Of a stretch of DNA of 64,000 nucleotides, positions 9,554 through 18,815 are shown piece by piece. The first letter of the stretch is position 1. Each line of letters opens with the position of its first letter. Below the pieces are notes generated by a model. It worked only from the letters and a program-made list of their open reading frames with translations, ran no database searches and was not told where the DNA came from. This DNA comes from UBA1876 sp003446665. GTDB lineage: Bacteria; Synergistota; Synergistia; Synergistales; Thermovirgaceae. The DNA lies in assembly GCA_040616305.1 (NCBI GenBank), contig CP159918.1:558001-622000 (forward strand), given 5' to 3'. The position numbers and the translations under genes were made by a program.

Positions 9554-10305
9554 GGCCTGTCAACCTCCACAGGGTCTTCGTACTTTACTTCAAGGAGTTT
9601 TACCATGCTGTAAAAGATCGTCGAAAGTCCCGCGCCGACTTTCATTCCCACAGCGATGTTCAGAAGGGGAATTGTGCCTCCGCTCAGGAAACTACCAGCC
9701 TTTCCGGTAGGAAAACCCGCGGCGGCGTTGGCCAGAAACCCGGCTCCGGCACAGAGACCCACGAGACCGATGAGGGTGAAAAGAAGAGCTCCTGACGACT
9801 CGATGAATTCCTTGACCTTGGGGTTGATCCTGGCGGCCTCGAAATTGGACCCGTAGACGATGCAGAAGAGGATTGTCGTCGTTGCGAAGATGGCTCCGCC
9901 CTGAAACCCTCCCCCCGGCGTAAGGTGACCCATGAGGACGATGCCCGCGGCGTAAAGCAGAATAAAAGGTATGACAAAACCCAATCCTCTCTTGACTATG
10001 AAGGAAAGTCCGGTCGAGGATTTTCGGTACTTGCTTCTGGCAAAAAGCATTGCTATGCCGCATACGGCCGTGTAGATAACTGTAGCTTCGCCCAGGGTGT
10101 CGATTCCCCTGTAGTCGAAGAGGATGGCGGCTACGTAGTTGGAAGCGCCTGTTTCTTCGGCTGCTCGGGCCACGTAATGGACGGCCGGACCTGTCAATGT
10201 TCCGGTTTGTTCAAGGGCTTCGATTCCTTTCCAGAACCACCAGCCCAGACAAAGGCAGAATGAAAATGTTGCTAGGCGGAAGAAAGCGGATGACCGATGC
10301 ATCAC
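9550..10305 (-). CDS. mnhB: Fused MbhE-like/MnhB antiporter subunit
   Basis: The protein has 251 residues, longer than a plain MnhB (about 140-150). The N-terminal part has one helix and the block NYVAAILFDYRGIDTLGEAT with another helix, like the MbhE domain that ends MrpA. The C-terminal half is classical MnhB (MbhF): LLYAAGIVLMGHLTPGGGFQ followed by GGAIFATT. In canonical Mrp systems the first domain belongs to subunit A. Here it is fused to B, while the rest of subunit A is absent. ATGA overlaps exist at both ends (10302-10305 and 9550-9553). Confidence 0.85.
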   Translation of the reverse strand: MMHRSSAFFRLATFSFCLCLGWWFWKGIEALEQTGTLTGPAVHYVARAAEETGASNYVAAILFDYRGIDTLGEATVIYTAVCGIAMLFARSKYRKSSTGLSFIVKRGLGFVIPFILLYAAGIVLMGHLTPGGGFQGGAIFATTTILFCIVYGSNFEAARINPKVKEFIESSGALLFTLIGLVGLCAGAGFLANAAAGFPTGKAGSFLSGGTIPLLNIAVGMKVGAGLSTIFYSMVKLLEVKYEDPVEVDRP

Positions 10306-10562
10306 TGTTTGTCCTTTCTCCGGAATTGTTGCTTTTCCGTTTGGCTGTAGGCCACCAGGAACAGGGAGGTTACAAGTCCCGAGTTGATCACCGCCTGGGT
10401 CAGGGCCACGTCGGGGGCCTGCAGGATGGCAAAGGCAATGGCCAAAAGGACCCCGAAAACGGACAAGCTGATGACGGCACTCAGGATGTCTTCCGTTTCA
10501 GCGGTTACGATGGCTGTAAGGGCCAGAAATCCGCAGAGAAACGCGAAAAAGGAAAGAGTCAT
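10302..10562 (-). CDS. DUF4040/MbhD-like antiporter subunit
   Basis: This 86-residue protein has three helices and the MbhD signature DILSAVISLSVFGVLLAIAF followed by QAPDVALTQAVINSGLVT. In MrpA this domain is fused behind the NuoL-like part; in Mbh-type complexes it is free, as here. I place the start at the ATG at 10562, which overlaps the mnhG stop as ATGA. A longer in-frame extension would overlap mnhG along its whole length and is not real. Confidence 0.87.
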   Translation of the reverse strand: MTLSFFAFLCGFLALTAIVTAETEDILSAVISLSVFGVLLAIAFAILQAPDVALTQAVINSGLVTSLFLVAYSQTEKQQFRRKDKQ

Positions 10563-10918
10563 GATGTTTTCTCCTTTTTGCTGGCGGTTAGGCTTTCTGC
10601 GTAATCGTCCTTGTAGGCAGCATTGGGCCGTATCCCGTGTCGGTAGCAGGCTCTCGCGATTGCATGGGACGATAACGGGTTGGTAGCGATGAAAAAGACG
10701 CCTATCAACAGAATCTTTGCGGTGGATTGCCATGTCGGGGTGTAGATCGCCGCCCCTATGAGCACCATGATGGCACCACCTGTGAGGGCCTTTGTCCCCG
10801 CGTGAATCCTGGTATATACATCGGGAAACCTGATGATTCCCAAAGCTGAGGCCAACGAAAATAACACCCCCAAAAGCATGAAAGCGTAAGCCACGAGTCG
10901 GAAAGGCGCGGCCGTCAT
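10559..10918 (-). CDS. mnhG: Mrp/Mbh antiporter subunit G
   Basis: This 119-residue protein shows the MnhG/PhaG pattern: three helices with LGIIRFPDVYTRIHAGTKAL and a second block NPLSSHAIARACYRHGI. It is a small structural subunit of the antiporter. It overlaps mnhF upstream and the MbhD-like gene downstream by ATGA. Confidence 0.9.
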   Translation of the reverse strand: MTAAPFRLVAYAFMLLGVLFSLASALGIIRFPDVYTRIHAGTKALTGGAIMVLIGAAIYTPTWQSTAKILLIGVFFIATNPLSSHAIARACYRHGIRPNAAYKDDYAESLTASKKEKTS

Positions 10919-11172
10919 AGGTGGAGCTCTCCATGTTCGAAATATTTCGCCATGATCAGCACATCCGCAAAGGCCAAAACGGCGAAGGCCAGGGCGATGT
11001 CGAGAAATACGCCGTTTTCAAACACCAGCGAGAGCAAAACCAGCACGGTGGTCAGTATTATGGCCGAAGCGTCGGCGGCGACGATCCGGTCTGGAACGGT
11101 AGGACCGACGATGACGCGCCAGAACCCGAGAAGGGCGGCTAACATGAGACCCCACAGCGTAAAATGAATCAT
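10915..11172 (-). CDS. mnhF: Mrp/Mbh antiporter subunit F
   Basis: This 85-residue protein has three helices and the MnhF/PhaF pattern GPTVPDRIVAADASAIILT, then DIALAFAVLAFADVLIMAKY. It is a small membrane subunit of the antiporter. ATGA overlaps connect it to mnhE and mnhG. Confidence 0.9.
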   Translation of the reverse strand: MIHFTLWGLMLAALLGFWRVIVGPTVPDRIVAADASAIILTTVLVLLSLVFENGVFLDIALAFAVLAFADVLIMAKYFEHGELHL

Positions 11173-11690
11173 TCCATCAACCTCCTCAAGCGGTCCTCCA
11201 GTTTGCCTACTTCCTCACAGACGCTGCATTCGTCCAGAGTGCGCAGGTTGATAGAATGAACAAAAAGATGATGGTGGGTTACGTCTATATCGACAGTTAA
11301 TGTGCCCGGGGTCAGGGTTATCTGGTTGGCGAGGATCACCAGGGTCGTCTTGCTTTTCAGCCGCGTTTCCACTTTGACGATTCCAGGTATCAGGCTGATT
11401 TTAGGGCTGATAGCCAGCAAGGCGACTTCGGTGGTGGCCTTCAGGATATCCCAGGCATAAAGCGGAAAGAAAACCGCGGCCTCCCGAAGCCGGAAATGTA
11501 GCGGTGGTGCCACATGTACCGGAGCTTCATGAGTGGATGGCAAGAATATGCGCCAGGCCACTCTGCTGACGATAATGCTTAAAGCAAGTCCAAGCGCTAG
11601 GGAAGGCCACTCGAGGCGGCCCGTAAAAAGGATCCAGAAAAGGAAAAGCGAAAGGGAAAGGGCTAGTGGCGCTCTTTTGAGGTTCGACAA
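11169..11690 (-). CDS. mnhE: Mrp/Mbh antiporter subunit E
   Basis: This protein of about 173 residues has two N-terminal helices and the MnhE landmarks: the WDILKATTEVALLAI region, and near the C-terminus ILANQITLTPGTLTVDID and HHLFVHSI. It is the first gene of the antiporter operon. I choose the TTG at 11690 because CAGGAGGG at about 11700-11707 (read on the minus strand) precedes it by about 10 bases. The in-frame TTG at 11729 lies upstream of that ribosome site. Confidence 0.88.
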   Translation of the reverse strand: MSNLKRAPLALSLSLFLFWILFTGRLEWPSLALGLALSIIVSRVAWRIFLPSTHEAPVHVAPPLHFRLREAAVFFPLYAWDILKATTEVALLAISPKISLIPGIVKVETRLKSKTTLVILANQITLTPGTLTVDIDVTHHHLFVHSINLRTLDECSVCEEVGKLEDRLRRLME

Positions 11691-11743
11691 ATCGACTACC
11701 CCCTCCTGGAAATTACCGCCGAAGCGCAAGCGCGCATATGTCT

Positions 11744-11862
11744 TTTGCGTAACAAACGAAATGGTTTATTCAATTTACCAGAAAGTGACTCGAGAGGCAA
11801 AAGACGCAATTTGCGTCACAATTTGTCACAGCTTCAACCGGGCCGCTACATGTTTGAAGCTG
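11744..11862. promoter_or_regulatory. Leader region of the antiporter operon with direct and inverted repeats
   Basis: The stretch 11691-12005 holds no convincing gene. It contains TTTGCGTAACAA at 11744-11755 and TTTGCGTCACAA at 11810-11821, a direct repeat differing at one base. It also has a perfect palindrome GACGCAA-T-TTGCGTC at 11803-11817 and a 9-base-pair inverted repeat CAGCTTCAA/TTGAAGCTG (11829-11837 and 11854-11862). They lie just upstream of the first antiporter gene, so they may be operator sites. The regulator is unknown. Confidence 0.4.
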
Positions 11863-12005
11863 GAGCGGAACGTGTCATCGTGGTGGTCAGTATTGTCGCT
11901 GCCTGTGGTAGACAGGGCAAAAGACCAGCATTTGTTTCAGCCGCCGGGGTTTGGAAAGTGCTTTGCTCGGGGCATTGATGGCAGGTGGAGAACGCAGTAT
12001 TACAC

Positions 12006-15000
12006 CTATTCATACGTTAACGAAAATACCGTTTCGGTCAGCCAGTGTTTGAAAGACTCGTTGTCGCTAAACTGTTTGAACAGCTCCGTGTCGTCGGCAA
12101 GCAGCTCGGTCATCACCCGAACTAGGGCCTTGTCGTGCTCGATACGCGCGTTCTGTTTGTCCGAGTTTTTCATTGCGTTCTGGTAGGCGGCATCGGCTGC
12201 TACGCGTGCCGGAATCTCCTCGGTGATCAGCTTGTGCACCCGATCGGCGTCTGTCCAGGGAATATTGCCGAACTGATCGTTAAAGGCATGGATAATGTTC
12301 GAGAGATAGTCGATCACTGGTTCGGGTTTGTGTCCACCGCCTCTCGCCGGCACTGGTTCGATCTCGGCATCCGCGTCGGAAAGCGCGATCTTCATGCACG
12401 CCTGCTTCTCAACCCGGTAGCTGTCCATATCAATCGCTTCGAGGATGCTCATCGAGATGTCTTCCTCTTTCGGTGCCGGTAGCTTGGGCACCAGGAACTC
12501 AAGGAAGATCGACAGCTTCTCCCAGTTGGCATTGGTGTAGGGAAGAATGGAAGACAGAAAGTTATAGGTTCGCAAAAACGCCTTGGCTTTGCCCTTGAAG
12601 TCGACCTGTCCATCCTCGTCGAGTTGTTCCGCATAGGCGACGACACAGGCGTCGAGGATTGGGTCAAGCTGGTCTCGGTCTGCCCCGCTTAAGTACAGTC
12701 GCACCAGTTCATCAACTTGCTCGGGCGCGTACACCTGGTAGCCGTCAAGGTCGGCCTTAAGGTCGTGCAGCTTGTTCGGGTCGGTTTCGTCGGCGAGAAT
12801 AGTCGTCTGGTAGTAGGGCTCGAAGGCCCTTCGGATCGTCTCCGGGTCGTTGACGAAATCGAGGACGAAGGTGTCGTGCTTCTGAGGATGGGAGCGGTTG
12901 AGGCGCGAAAGTGTCTGCACCGCCTTGACCCCGGAGAGCACCTTGTCCACGTACATTGTGTGCAGGAGCGGCTCGTCATAGCCGGTCTGGAACTTGTCAG
13001 CGCAGATTAAAAATCGATACGGATCCTCCCGTATCTTGTCCGGGATCTGGTTTGAGGGAAAACCATTAAGGCTGGCCTCGGTGACCCTGACGCCGCCATA
13101 CTCGTACTCACCTGAGAAGGCCACAATGGCCCGATAGGGGCTTTTGCGCTCGGCAAGGTAAGCCTGAAAGACATGGAAATACTGGATCGTGCGCTTGATG
13201 CTGTCAGTTACCAGCATGGCCCGTGCATGTCCGCCGATCTTACCCTTGGCGATCACCTGCTCATGAAAATGATCTACCATGATCTCGGCCTTAAGTCCTG
13301 TGGCGTATTCATGCCCCTCGACGAACCGTCGTAGCTTCTTCTGCGCCTTTTTGACATCAAATTCGGGGTCGTCCTCGATCGTCTTGATGAGCTTGTAGTA
13401 GCTCTTAACCGGTGTATAGTAGGCCAGCACATCCAGAATAAACCCTTCCTGGATGGCCTGTCTCATGGTGTAACTATGGAAAGGCCTGTGTTTGACCGTA
13501 CCGTCGGGCTGCGGAACGGGTTCACCAAATATCTCCAATGTTTTGTTCTTAGGAGTAGCGGTGAAGGCGAAGTAGCTGGCGTTCGGCAACAGCTTCCGGG
13601 CCTCCATGAGCCGGTTGATCTGGTCTTCAAAAGTCTCGTCTTCATCCTCTGCGCCCGCTTCCGACAAGGCCATGCTCATCTTGGCTGAGGTGCGGCCGCC
13701 CTGGCTCGAATGCGCCTCGTCAATGATGATGGCAAAGCGGCGCCCGCGGTGCTCATCGCCGATTTCCTCGAGAATGAAAGGGAACTTTTGCAGCGTGGTG
13801 ATGATGATCTTCTTGCCGCTATCGATAAAGCTCCTCAGGTCGCCGGAATGCTCGGCATGCCCCACCGTAGCGCTGACCTGGGCAAACTGCTTGACTGTAT
13901 CCCTGATCTGCCGGTCCAAAATACGCCGGTCGGTCACCACGATAATGGAATCGAAAATGGCTCTTCCGTCTTTTGCCAGGCCAATCAGCTGATGGGCCAT
14001 CCAGGCGATGGAGTTAGACTTGCCGCTGCCAGCGGAATGCTGGATGAGGTAGCGCCGGCCCACGCCGTGCGTCGCCGCGTCCGCCAAAAGTTTTCTCACC
14101 ACGTCGAGCTGGTGATAACGGGGGAAGATCTGCTGTCGTCGTTTCTTGCCGGTCTTTAAGTCTTTCTCCTCAACGAGTTGAGCGAAGTTTTCGAGGATGT
14201 CGGTCAGGCTCTCACGGGTGAGTATCTCCTGCCACAGGTAATCGGCCTTGAGGCCATGTGGGTTGGTAGGATTGCCCGCGCCGTCGTTGTATCCCCTGTT
14301 AAAAGGCAGAAACCAAGACGCCTTGCCCTGAAGGTGGGTGCAGAAGTAGACTTCATTATCATCCACCGCAAAGTGTGCCACGCAGCGACCCAGCTCAAAG
14401 AGCTTTTCCCGCGGGTTGCGATCGCGCTTGTACTGTTCGATGGCATCAAACACCGTCTGCTTGGTCAGTCGGTTTTTGAGCTCAAAAGTGAAAACCGGCA
14501 GGCCGTTAATGAAAAGCACCAGGTCCAGCGCCCGCTGCGCCTCGTCGCGGCTGTAGCGCAGCTGCCGCGTGACGGTGAAGCGGTTCTGAGCATAGAACGC
14601 TTGCGCCTGCTCATTGCCGGGCGAAGGCGTGCCGTAGAAAAGCTCTATGCGGTAAGGCCCGTGCTGAATGCCGCGCCGCAATACATCTACGACCCCCCGC
14701 TTGCTCACCTCGACCTGCAGCCGCGCCAGAAACTTGCGCCGGGTGGGACTGTCGCTGTCCAGATCGAGTGCTTCGGCCGCCTCAGGCTGTGTCGACCGAA
14801 GAAACACCGCAAGCTGTACCAGATCGACGCAGTACTCCCGGTCGTAATCCGCCGGATCGCCGGGAAGCCAACCTAAACCGCCGTAAGAGGCTGACCGTTG
14901 AGTGGCAACCCTCAATGTGTCGACAGGTCCGGGCATGCAGTCACTTCCGGTCAGTGCTCGACAGATCAGGGCGTCAAGCCCAGCCTCGCTGGTGTCGGTG

Positions 15001-15008
15001 GGTTTCAT
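12006..15008 (-). CDS. hsdR: Type I restriction enzyme subunit R (HsdR)
   Basis: This 1000-residue protein has the HsdR layout. An N-terminal PD-(D/E)xK nuclease domain shows LVLFINGLPVFTFELKNR (Glu and Lys of ExK). The translocase follows, with HSAGSGKSNSIAW (Walker A), DEAHSSQGG (Walker B), FAFTATP, and ICADKFQTGYDEP and LSRLNRSH in helicase domain 2. It reads as intact. With HsdM2-HsdS it would translocate and cut unmodified DNA. Because HsdM and HsdS here look damaged, it may have no working partner. It overlaps hsdS by ATGA (15005-15008). About 280 bases of non-coding sequence separate its stop from the antiporter operon. Confidence 0.93.
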   Translation of the reverse strand: MKPTDTSEAGLDALICRALTGSDCMPGPVDTLRVATQRSASYGGLGWLPGDPADYDREYCVDLVQLAVFLRSTQPEAAEALDLDSDSPTRRKFLARLQVEVSKRGVVDVLRRGIQHGPYRIELFYGTPSPGNEQAQAFYAQNRFTVTRQLRYSRDEAQRALDLVLFINGLPVFTFELKNRLTKQTVFDAIEQYKRDRNPREKLFELGRCVAHFAVDDNEVYFCTHLQGKASWFLPFNRGYNDGAGNPTNPHGLKADYLWQEILTRESLTDILENFAQLVEEKDLKTGKKRRQQIFPRYHQLDVVRKLLADAATHGVGRRYLIQHSAGSGKSNSIAWMAHQLIGLAKDGRAIFDSIIVVTDRRILDRQIRDTVKQFAQVSATVGHAEHSGDLRSFIDSGKKIIITTLQKFPFILEEIGDEHRGRRFAIIIDEAHSSQGGRTSAKMSMALSEAGAEDEDETFEDQINRLMEARKLLPNASYFAFTATPKNKTLEIFGEPVPQPDGTVKHRPFHSYTMRQAIQEGFILDVLAYYTPVKSYYKLIKTIEDDPEFDVKKAQKKLRRFVEGHEYATGLKAEIMVDHFHEQVIAKGKIGGHARAMLVTDSIKRTIQYFHVFQAYLAERKSPYRAIVAFSGEYEYGGVRVTEASLNGFPSNQIPDKIREDPYRFLICADKFQTGYDEPLLHTMYVDKVLSGVKAVQTLSRLNRSHPQKHDTFVLDFVNDPETIRRAFEPYYQTTILADETDPNKLHDLKADLDGYQVYAPEQVDELVRLYLSGADRDQLDPILDACVVAYAEQLDEDGQVDFKGKAKAFLRTYNFLSSILPYTNANWEKLSIFLEFLVPKLPAPKEEDISMSILEAIDMDSYRVEKQACMKIALSDADAEIEPVPARGGGHKPEPVIDYLSNIIHAFNDQFGNIPWTDADRVHKLITEEIPARVAADAAYQNAMKNSDKQNARIEHDKALVRVMTELLADDTELFKQFSDNESFKHWLTETVFSLTYE

Positions 15009-16481
15009 GGTCCAACTTCCTCCACAGAGAGAGCTTCTGCGGCAGAATCATCCTCTGCCGTTTCAGAGTCGTTAATCTCGTCACTACCTATCAACGCAAC
15101 ATCCTCCTCGGGTGGCTCCTCCGGCAACAGCGCTGCGATCTCGCGCACGTCTACCTTGCCGGTGACCACATCGGCGATCAGGCGCGTACGGTATTCGCGC
15201 AGCAGTTCGATTTCGCGGCGTGTGGCGGCAATGGCGGCGTCAATCCTGGTCGTCTGCGCGTCGAGGTACTCCACAATGGCAGTCTGTTCGTCAGGTGAGG
15301 GGAACGGGATACGCAGAGCACTAAATTTCTCGCTTGTAAAATGAGCGATCGTGGCTTTGCTATTAAGAGCCTCAAACCAACCGGTTGTAGCAATAACCCT
15401 CAGGATGTACTGTAAGTAAGCGTTCCGAGAACGATCACGTGGGCGAACACGGTGCAATGCATTCTGAATGATCAATCCCTTTGGTATTTCTCCCACCATG
15501 CCACACCGTCCTCCTTCGCCTCCTTCGCAAACGAGAAGATCGCCCGCGGTGATACCAAATTGCTGGATATCTCTTGGACTGGCCCACATCCTTGGCAAAT
15601 CCGTTATTCTCACCGCAAACCACTGAATATGCTGCGCCTTGAGATACGGAACCTGAACATCGTTCGAGTCGTTCGGCCTCGTTTGTAGCATCTTTCCAAG
15701 TTGAACAGTGTAATGACGTCTGACCTCCACGACCTCCCAATGTGCCGGTACCTGGCCGAGCCACTGGATCCCGGAATCCTTCATGCTCTCTGGTGGACGA
15801 GGTATGAGCTCCAGACGCACCACGCCGGTTTCATCCCTCACCCTTTTGACTTCACACTTTCCTGTAACGACCTGATGGATCAGAGACTGTTTATACTCCT
15901 CCAGCAGGTTGATCCGCCGCTGCCGCGCCCGGATCGCCCGCCGTATCCGCCGGTCCATGTAATCGAGAAAGCGCACGATCGCGGTTTGTTCGGGAGGGGG
16001 CGGAAGTAAAAAGTAAATGCATTTGAATTCCTCTGGCCTAAGACTCCACTGATCCGAAGTAATACCATACGACCATCGCTCGGCCTCCGAGGCGAAAAAG
16101 GGTGTACGAAGTAGAAAATGCATGTAGCGGGGCAAGTTCTTGGCATTTCTTAACCTCTGGATGACGTAAGCTGGACTAACGATCCCGCGGTAAGGCGAAA
16201 CGCCCACTGCCCCTTGCCAAGCTCGCATCTTGTTATAAACCAGGTCACCCGATTGAACGAGTTTGTAGTTGGACTTGTCCGCGTTGGAGGAGTCTTTCTT
16301 GGAACCCGCGTGTGATGGTTACCGACAGCATCTGCTCGTAAGGGTGATTACGGTCATTGATTTCACGAAACACCGTACGCCCGGGCAACACCTCCCAATG
16401 CGCCGGCACGTGGCCGAGCCACGGCACGCCGGAGTCCTTGTACGCGGGATAGGGTTTGAGGGTATCTGCCAATCGAAACAT
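15005..16481 (-). pseudogene. hsdS: Type I R-M specificity subunit HsdS, frameshifted
   Basis: Two frames together make one HsdS. The first starts at the ATG at 16481 (GAGGG 8 bases upstream), with the family opening YPAYKDSGVPWLGHVPAHWE, and runs to about VTITRG. It then reads into nonsense and stops near 16245. The second is open from about 16309 and continues with GSKKDSSNADKSNYKL and VYNKMRAWQGAVGVSPYRGI, then a second repeat SGIQWLGQVPAHWEV and a second target domain with ALRIPFPSPDEQTAIVEYLD. The shift lies at about 16301-16312 near a run of three G. It may be a true mutation, a short deletion, or a sequencing error. HsdS recognises the target sequence, so a real shift would remove target recognition. 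Confidence 0.82.
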
Positions 16482-16500
16482 TTCATTTGCCCTCAGTTTT

Positions 16501-18810
16501 CTACTCGTTTTCTCCACCGACCAATCTAAGGGTCCGCTTCACATAAGCATGCAATTCGTCCTCGCATATCGGTTCTGTGTCGGCATTCGGGTTCTGCTGA
16601 TGATGGTACCTCTTGGAGTAGTCATTTATCGCTTCTATTTCGGGGAGGTCCGCCTTTGCTAACTGCAAACCGCTTGTCTCATCAGCCGCTCGTATTTTGG
16701 CAATAAAATCACCAAGCCACTCGTTCGGTTGAAAGTGTCCCGGAAAACGGGTTCTCAGCAGGCATTCGAGGAAGGGCCTAATGACTCTGGCAACTGTGCG
16801 GGGGTCCCCTTTCCTCTCAACGTAAAACGCATGTAGTGTCCTATAGTCTTTCTCATATGAACTTAGCACCGCTGCTTCAATGTCCCATTCCCCTATGACC
16901 GTGGCATTTCCCGCCTTGCTCATTCGGAGCATCTTGGTGTTAGTAGTCGCCGAAGGGCACTCGTCATAGAACAACTTCAGGAAATGCGCGTCGTGCGAAA
17001 GGACGATAACCTGCTGCGCCATGTTCAAAAGCCGTTGAATGAGTTGCTGGGTGGAGGTTCGGCGGAATCGATCAAGACTGGTAAACGGATCGTCGAACAC
17101 GACAATTTTCCGCCCAATGTCCGAATCCTGTTTTAGCACAGCCAGAAAGAAGGCCAAGGCCAAGGCGCTCCGGTCGCCGGAACTTAAAGCCGTCTTGAAA
17201 CAAGGCGTTCCGGGAGGAGTACGCGAGTCGCCGAGGTCCAAAGTTTTCTTGTTGATCTCGATTTGATAGTGTGAACTCGGTGTGCCGCCTGTGTAGAGAT
17301 GGCGTGTGTTGGTGATGCGGAACCCTGTATTGAAGTAGTCAAGGTACTCATTGATAGACTGCTCGTAGGTACGGATAATGTCTTCGCAATATTTATCAAG
17401 CTGTTCGCGAACCTGCTCTTTCTGCTTTTCAAGTGATGCCTTCTTCGTGAATGCATCTTCGTACGCTTGGCAAGCCTTCGCGATTTCCGGCTCAAACCGC
17501 CTTTTTCGTGCCTCCAGTTGAGCCAGTTCATTTTTAACCGACCTAATCTCGGACTGTGAGTGCACGGCGGCCTTCTGCTCGTTAACCCGCTTATTCGCAG
17601 CATCTACGGCTTCGTTGTAAGCATCGACAGCCTTTCGCAGCTCGTCCACTTTCGCGAGGGCGGTCTTAAAGTCCGCGTCCAACTCAACCAGCTTGGTTGG
17701 ACTTTCCTGCTTTCTACCCGCGATCTCCAGGCACTTTTGTCGCAGTGTGGCGTACTTCTGCTGAATGTCCGGGAAAGAAATATCGGGCACGTCAACCGTG
17801 GTAAACTGCCTCCAGAACTCAACAAGGGCCGCGTTCCCGGCGATTGCCTGCCGGACGGAGTCAAGGGCCGCCTCGCCAATAGCATTGTTGACTCGCTGCT
17901 CCAGTTGGGCGATTTCCTGCTTGAGGTCCATATAGGCAGTGCTGAAGTGGAAACGGTACGCTGCAATCAACTCGTTGGCCCGCACCTCTTGACCACAAAA
18001 AGGGCACCGGTCGTCCCTGACGTAACCTAAGCCCTGAGACAACCATGGCTCGCCTTGCGGTCCCATCTGGTGATTGATGATTTGCTGTCGCACCTTCGCT
18101 TCGGCATCGGCGACGATGTCCGTCATTTGCTTTTCGAGGACCGTGGGAAAGTCGGATGGCAGGGAGGGAAGCTGGATCTTCACAAACAGCCCCTTGGCCT
18201 GAATCTCGTCGGCCTTCTCGGCGGCACGCTGCCGGTTGCTAAACTCCTCAGTCTTTTGTCGTATCTGCTCCTCGATACCATCGAGAGGTTGCCATCTCAG
18301 GTAGTCATCGAAGGCGATACCACCCGGTACGTGCATAGAGATTGATTGCTTCTTCTCCCGCAGATCCACGTTCACATCTCGGATTTCCTTATCCAGGTCC
18401 TCAATCTGCCTGGCGAGCTGCACGCCTTGCGCCCCGACTACGACACGGTACAGATTCTTCTTTTGTTCATGCTCGACGTAGTCGCCGGAGTAAACGTTTT
18501 TGTTTATGAACACGGAGTCGAAGATAAGGATATCGGGATGTGAGTTGGTCCATGCATTGTCGTCGAACTTGTAGTCGGCATTGTTGAGGCGGATGTGCAC
18601 AAATGGCGTCTCCATTGCTCCTAGGGTCTTTCGCTCAGAGATGAACTCGGGCTGGCCGCTTTGCAGGGAGCGAAGTATCGCACAGAGAGTTGTCTTGCCA
18701 CGGCCGTTTTCTGCATAGATGAGCGTCAACTTGCGGAATGTTACGTCTCCCTTAGCGGCATAGTCCACAAAAAGGCCGATGTTCCTGATTTGAATAACCT
18801 TTTCAAGCAT
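16501..18810 (-). CDS. RloC-like AAA_13 ATPase with zinc-hook motif, candidate anticodon nuclease
   Basis: This 769-residue protein is an ABC/SMC-like ATPase of the PrrC/RloC (AAA_13) group. Walker A is at residues 33-42 (AENGRGKTTL), the signature LSSGDR at 542-547, Walker B IVVFDDPFTSLD at 569-580 and an SHDAHF switch at 605-610. The two halves of the ATPase are split by a coiled coil carrying CPFCG (Cys269, Cys272) at its turn, like a Rad50/RloC zinc hook. The C-terminal domain holds R678xxxE682 and YHH at 735-737, an Arg-Glu-His set like the catalytic triad of PrrC/RloC tRNA anticodon nucleases. It sits between hsdM (5-base gap) and hsdS, as restriction-linked genes often do. It reads as intact. 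The ATPase class is firm; the tRNase role is inference. Confidence 0.75.
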   Translation of the reverse strand: MLEKVIQIRNIGLFVDYAAKGDVTFRKLTLIYAENGRGKTTLCAILRSLQSGQPEFISERKTLGAMETPFVHIRLNNADYKFDDNAWTNSHPDILIFDSVFINKNVYSGDYVEHEQKKNLYRVVVGAQGVQLARQIEDLDKEIRDVNVDLREKKQSISMHVPGGIAFDDYLRWQPLDGIEEQIRQKTEEFSNRQRAAEKADEIQAKGLFVKIQLPSLPSDFPTVLEKQMTDIVADAEAKVRQQIINHQMGPQGEPWLSQGLGYVRDDRCPFCGQEVRANELIAAYRFHFSTAYMDLKQEIAQLEQRVNNAIGEAALDSVRQAIAGNAALVEFWRQFTTVDVPDISFPDIQQKYATLRQKCLEIAGRKQESPTKLVELDADFKTALAKVDELRKAVDAYNEAVDAANKRVNEQKAAVHSQSEIRSVKNELAQLEARKRRFEPEIAKACQAYEDAFTKKASLEKQKEQVREQLDKYCEDIIRTYEQSINEYLDYFNTGFRITNTRHLYTGGTPSSHYQIEINKKTLDLGDSRTPPGTPCFKTALSSGDRSALALAFFLAVLKQDSDIGRKIVVFDDPFTSLDRFRRTSTQQLIQRLLNMAQQVIVLSHDAHFLKLFYDECPSATTNTKMLRMSKAGNATVIGEWDIEAAVLSSYEKDYRTLHAFYVERKGDPRTVARVIRPFLECLLRTRFPGHFQPNEWLGDFIAKIRAADETSGLQLAKADLPEIEAINDYSKRYHHQQNPNADTEPICEDELHAYVKRTLRLVGGENE

Positions 18811-18815
18811 GGCTA

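Noticed and set aside
10302..10934. 210-residue version of the MbhD-like subunit
   Set aside because: The extension lies wholly over mnhG in another frame; ATG 10562 overlaps the mnhG stop as ATGA like all other junctions in the operon.
11829..11862. CAGCTTCAA/TTGAAGCTG hairpin as a terminator
   Set aside because: No T run follows on either strand and the loop is 16 bases; it is kept only as a possible operator.
11533..12186. Long plus-strand frame across the leader of the antiporter operon
   Set aside because: It starts inside mnhE in antisense, has low-complexity serine-rich composition and no ribosome site or family resemblance.
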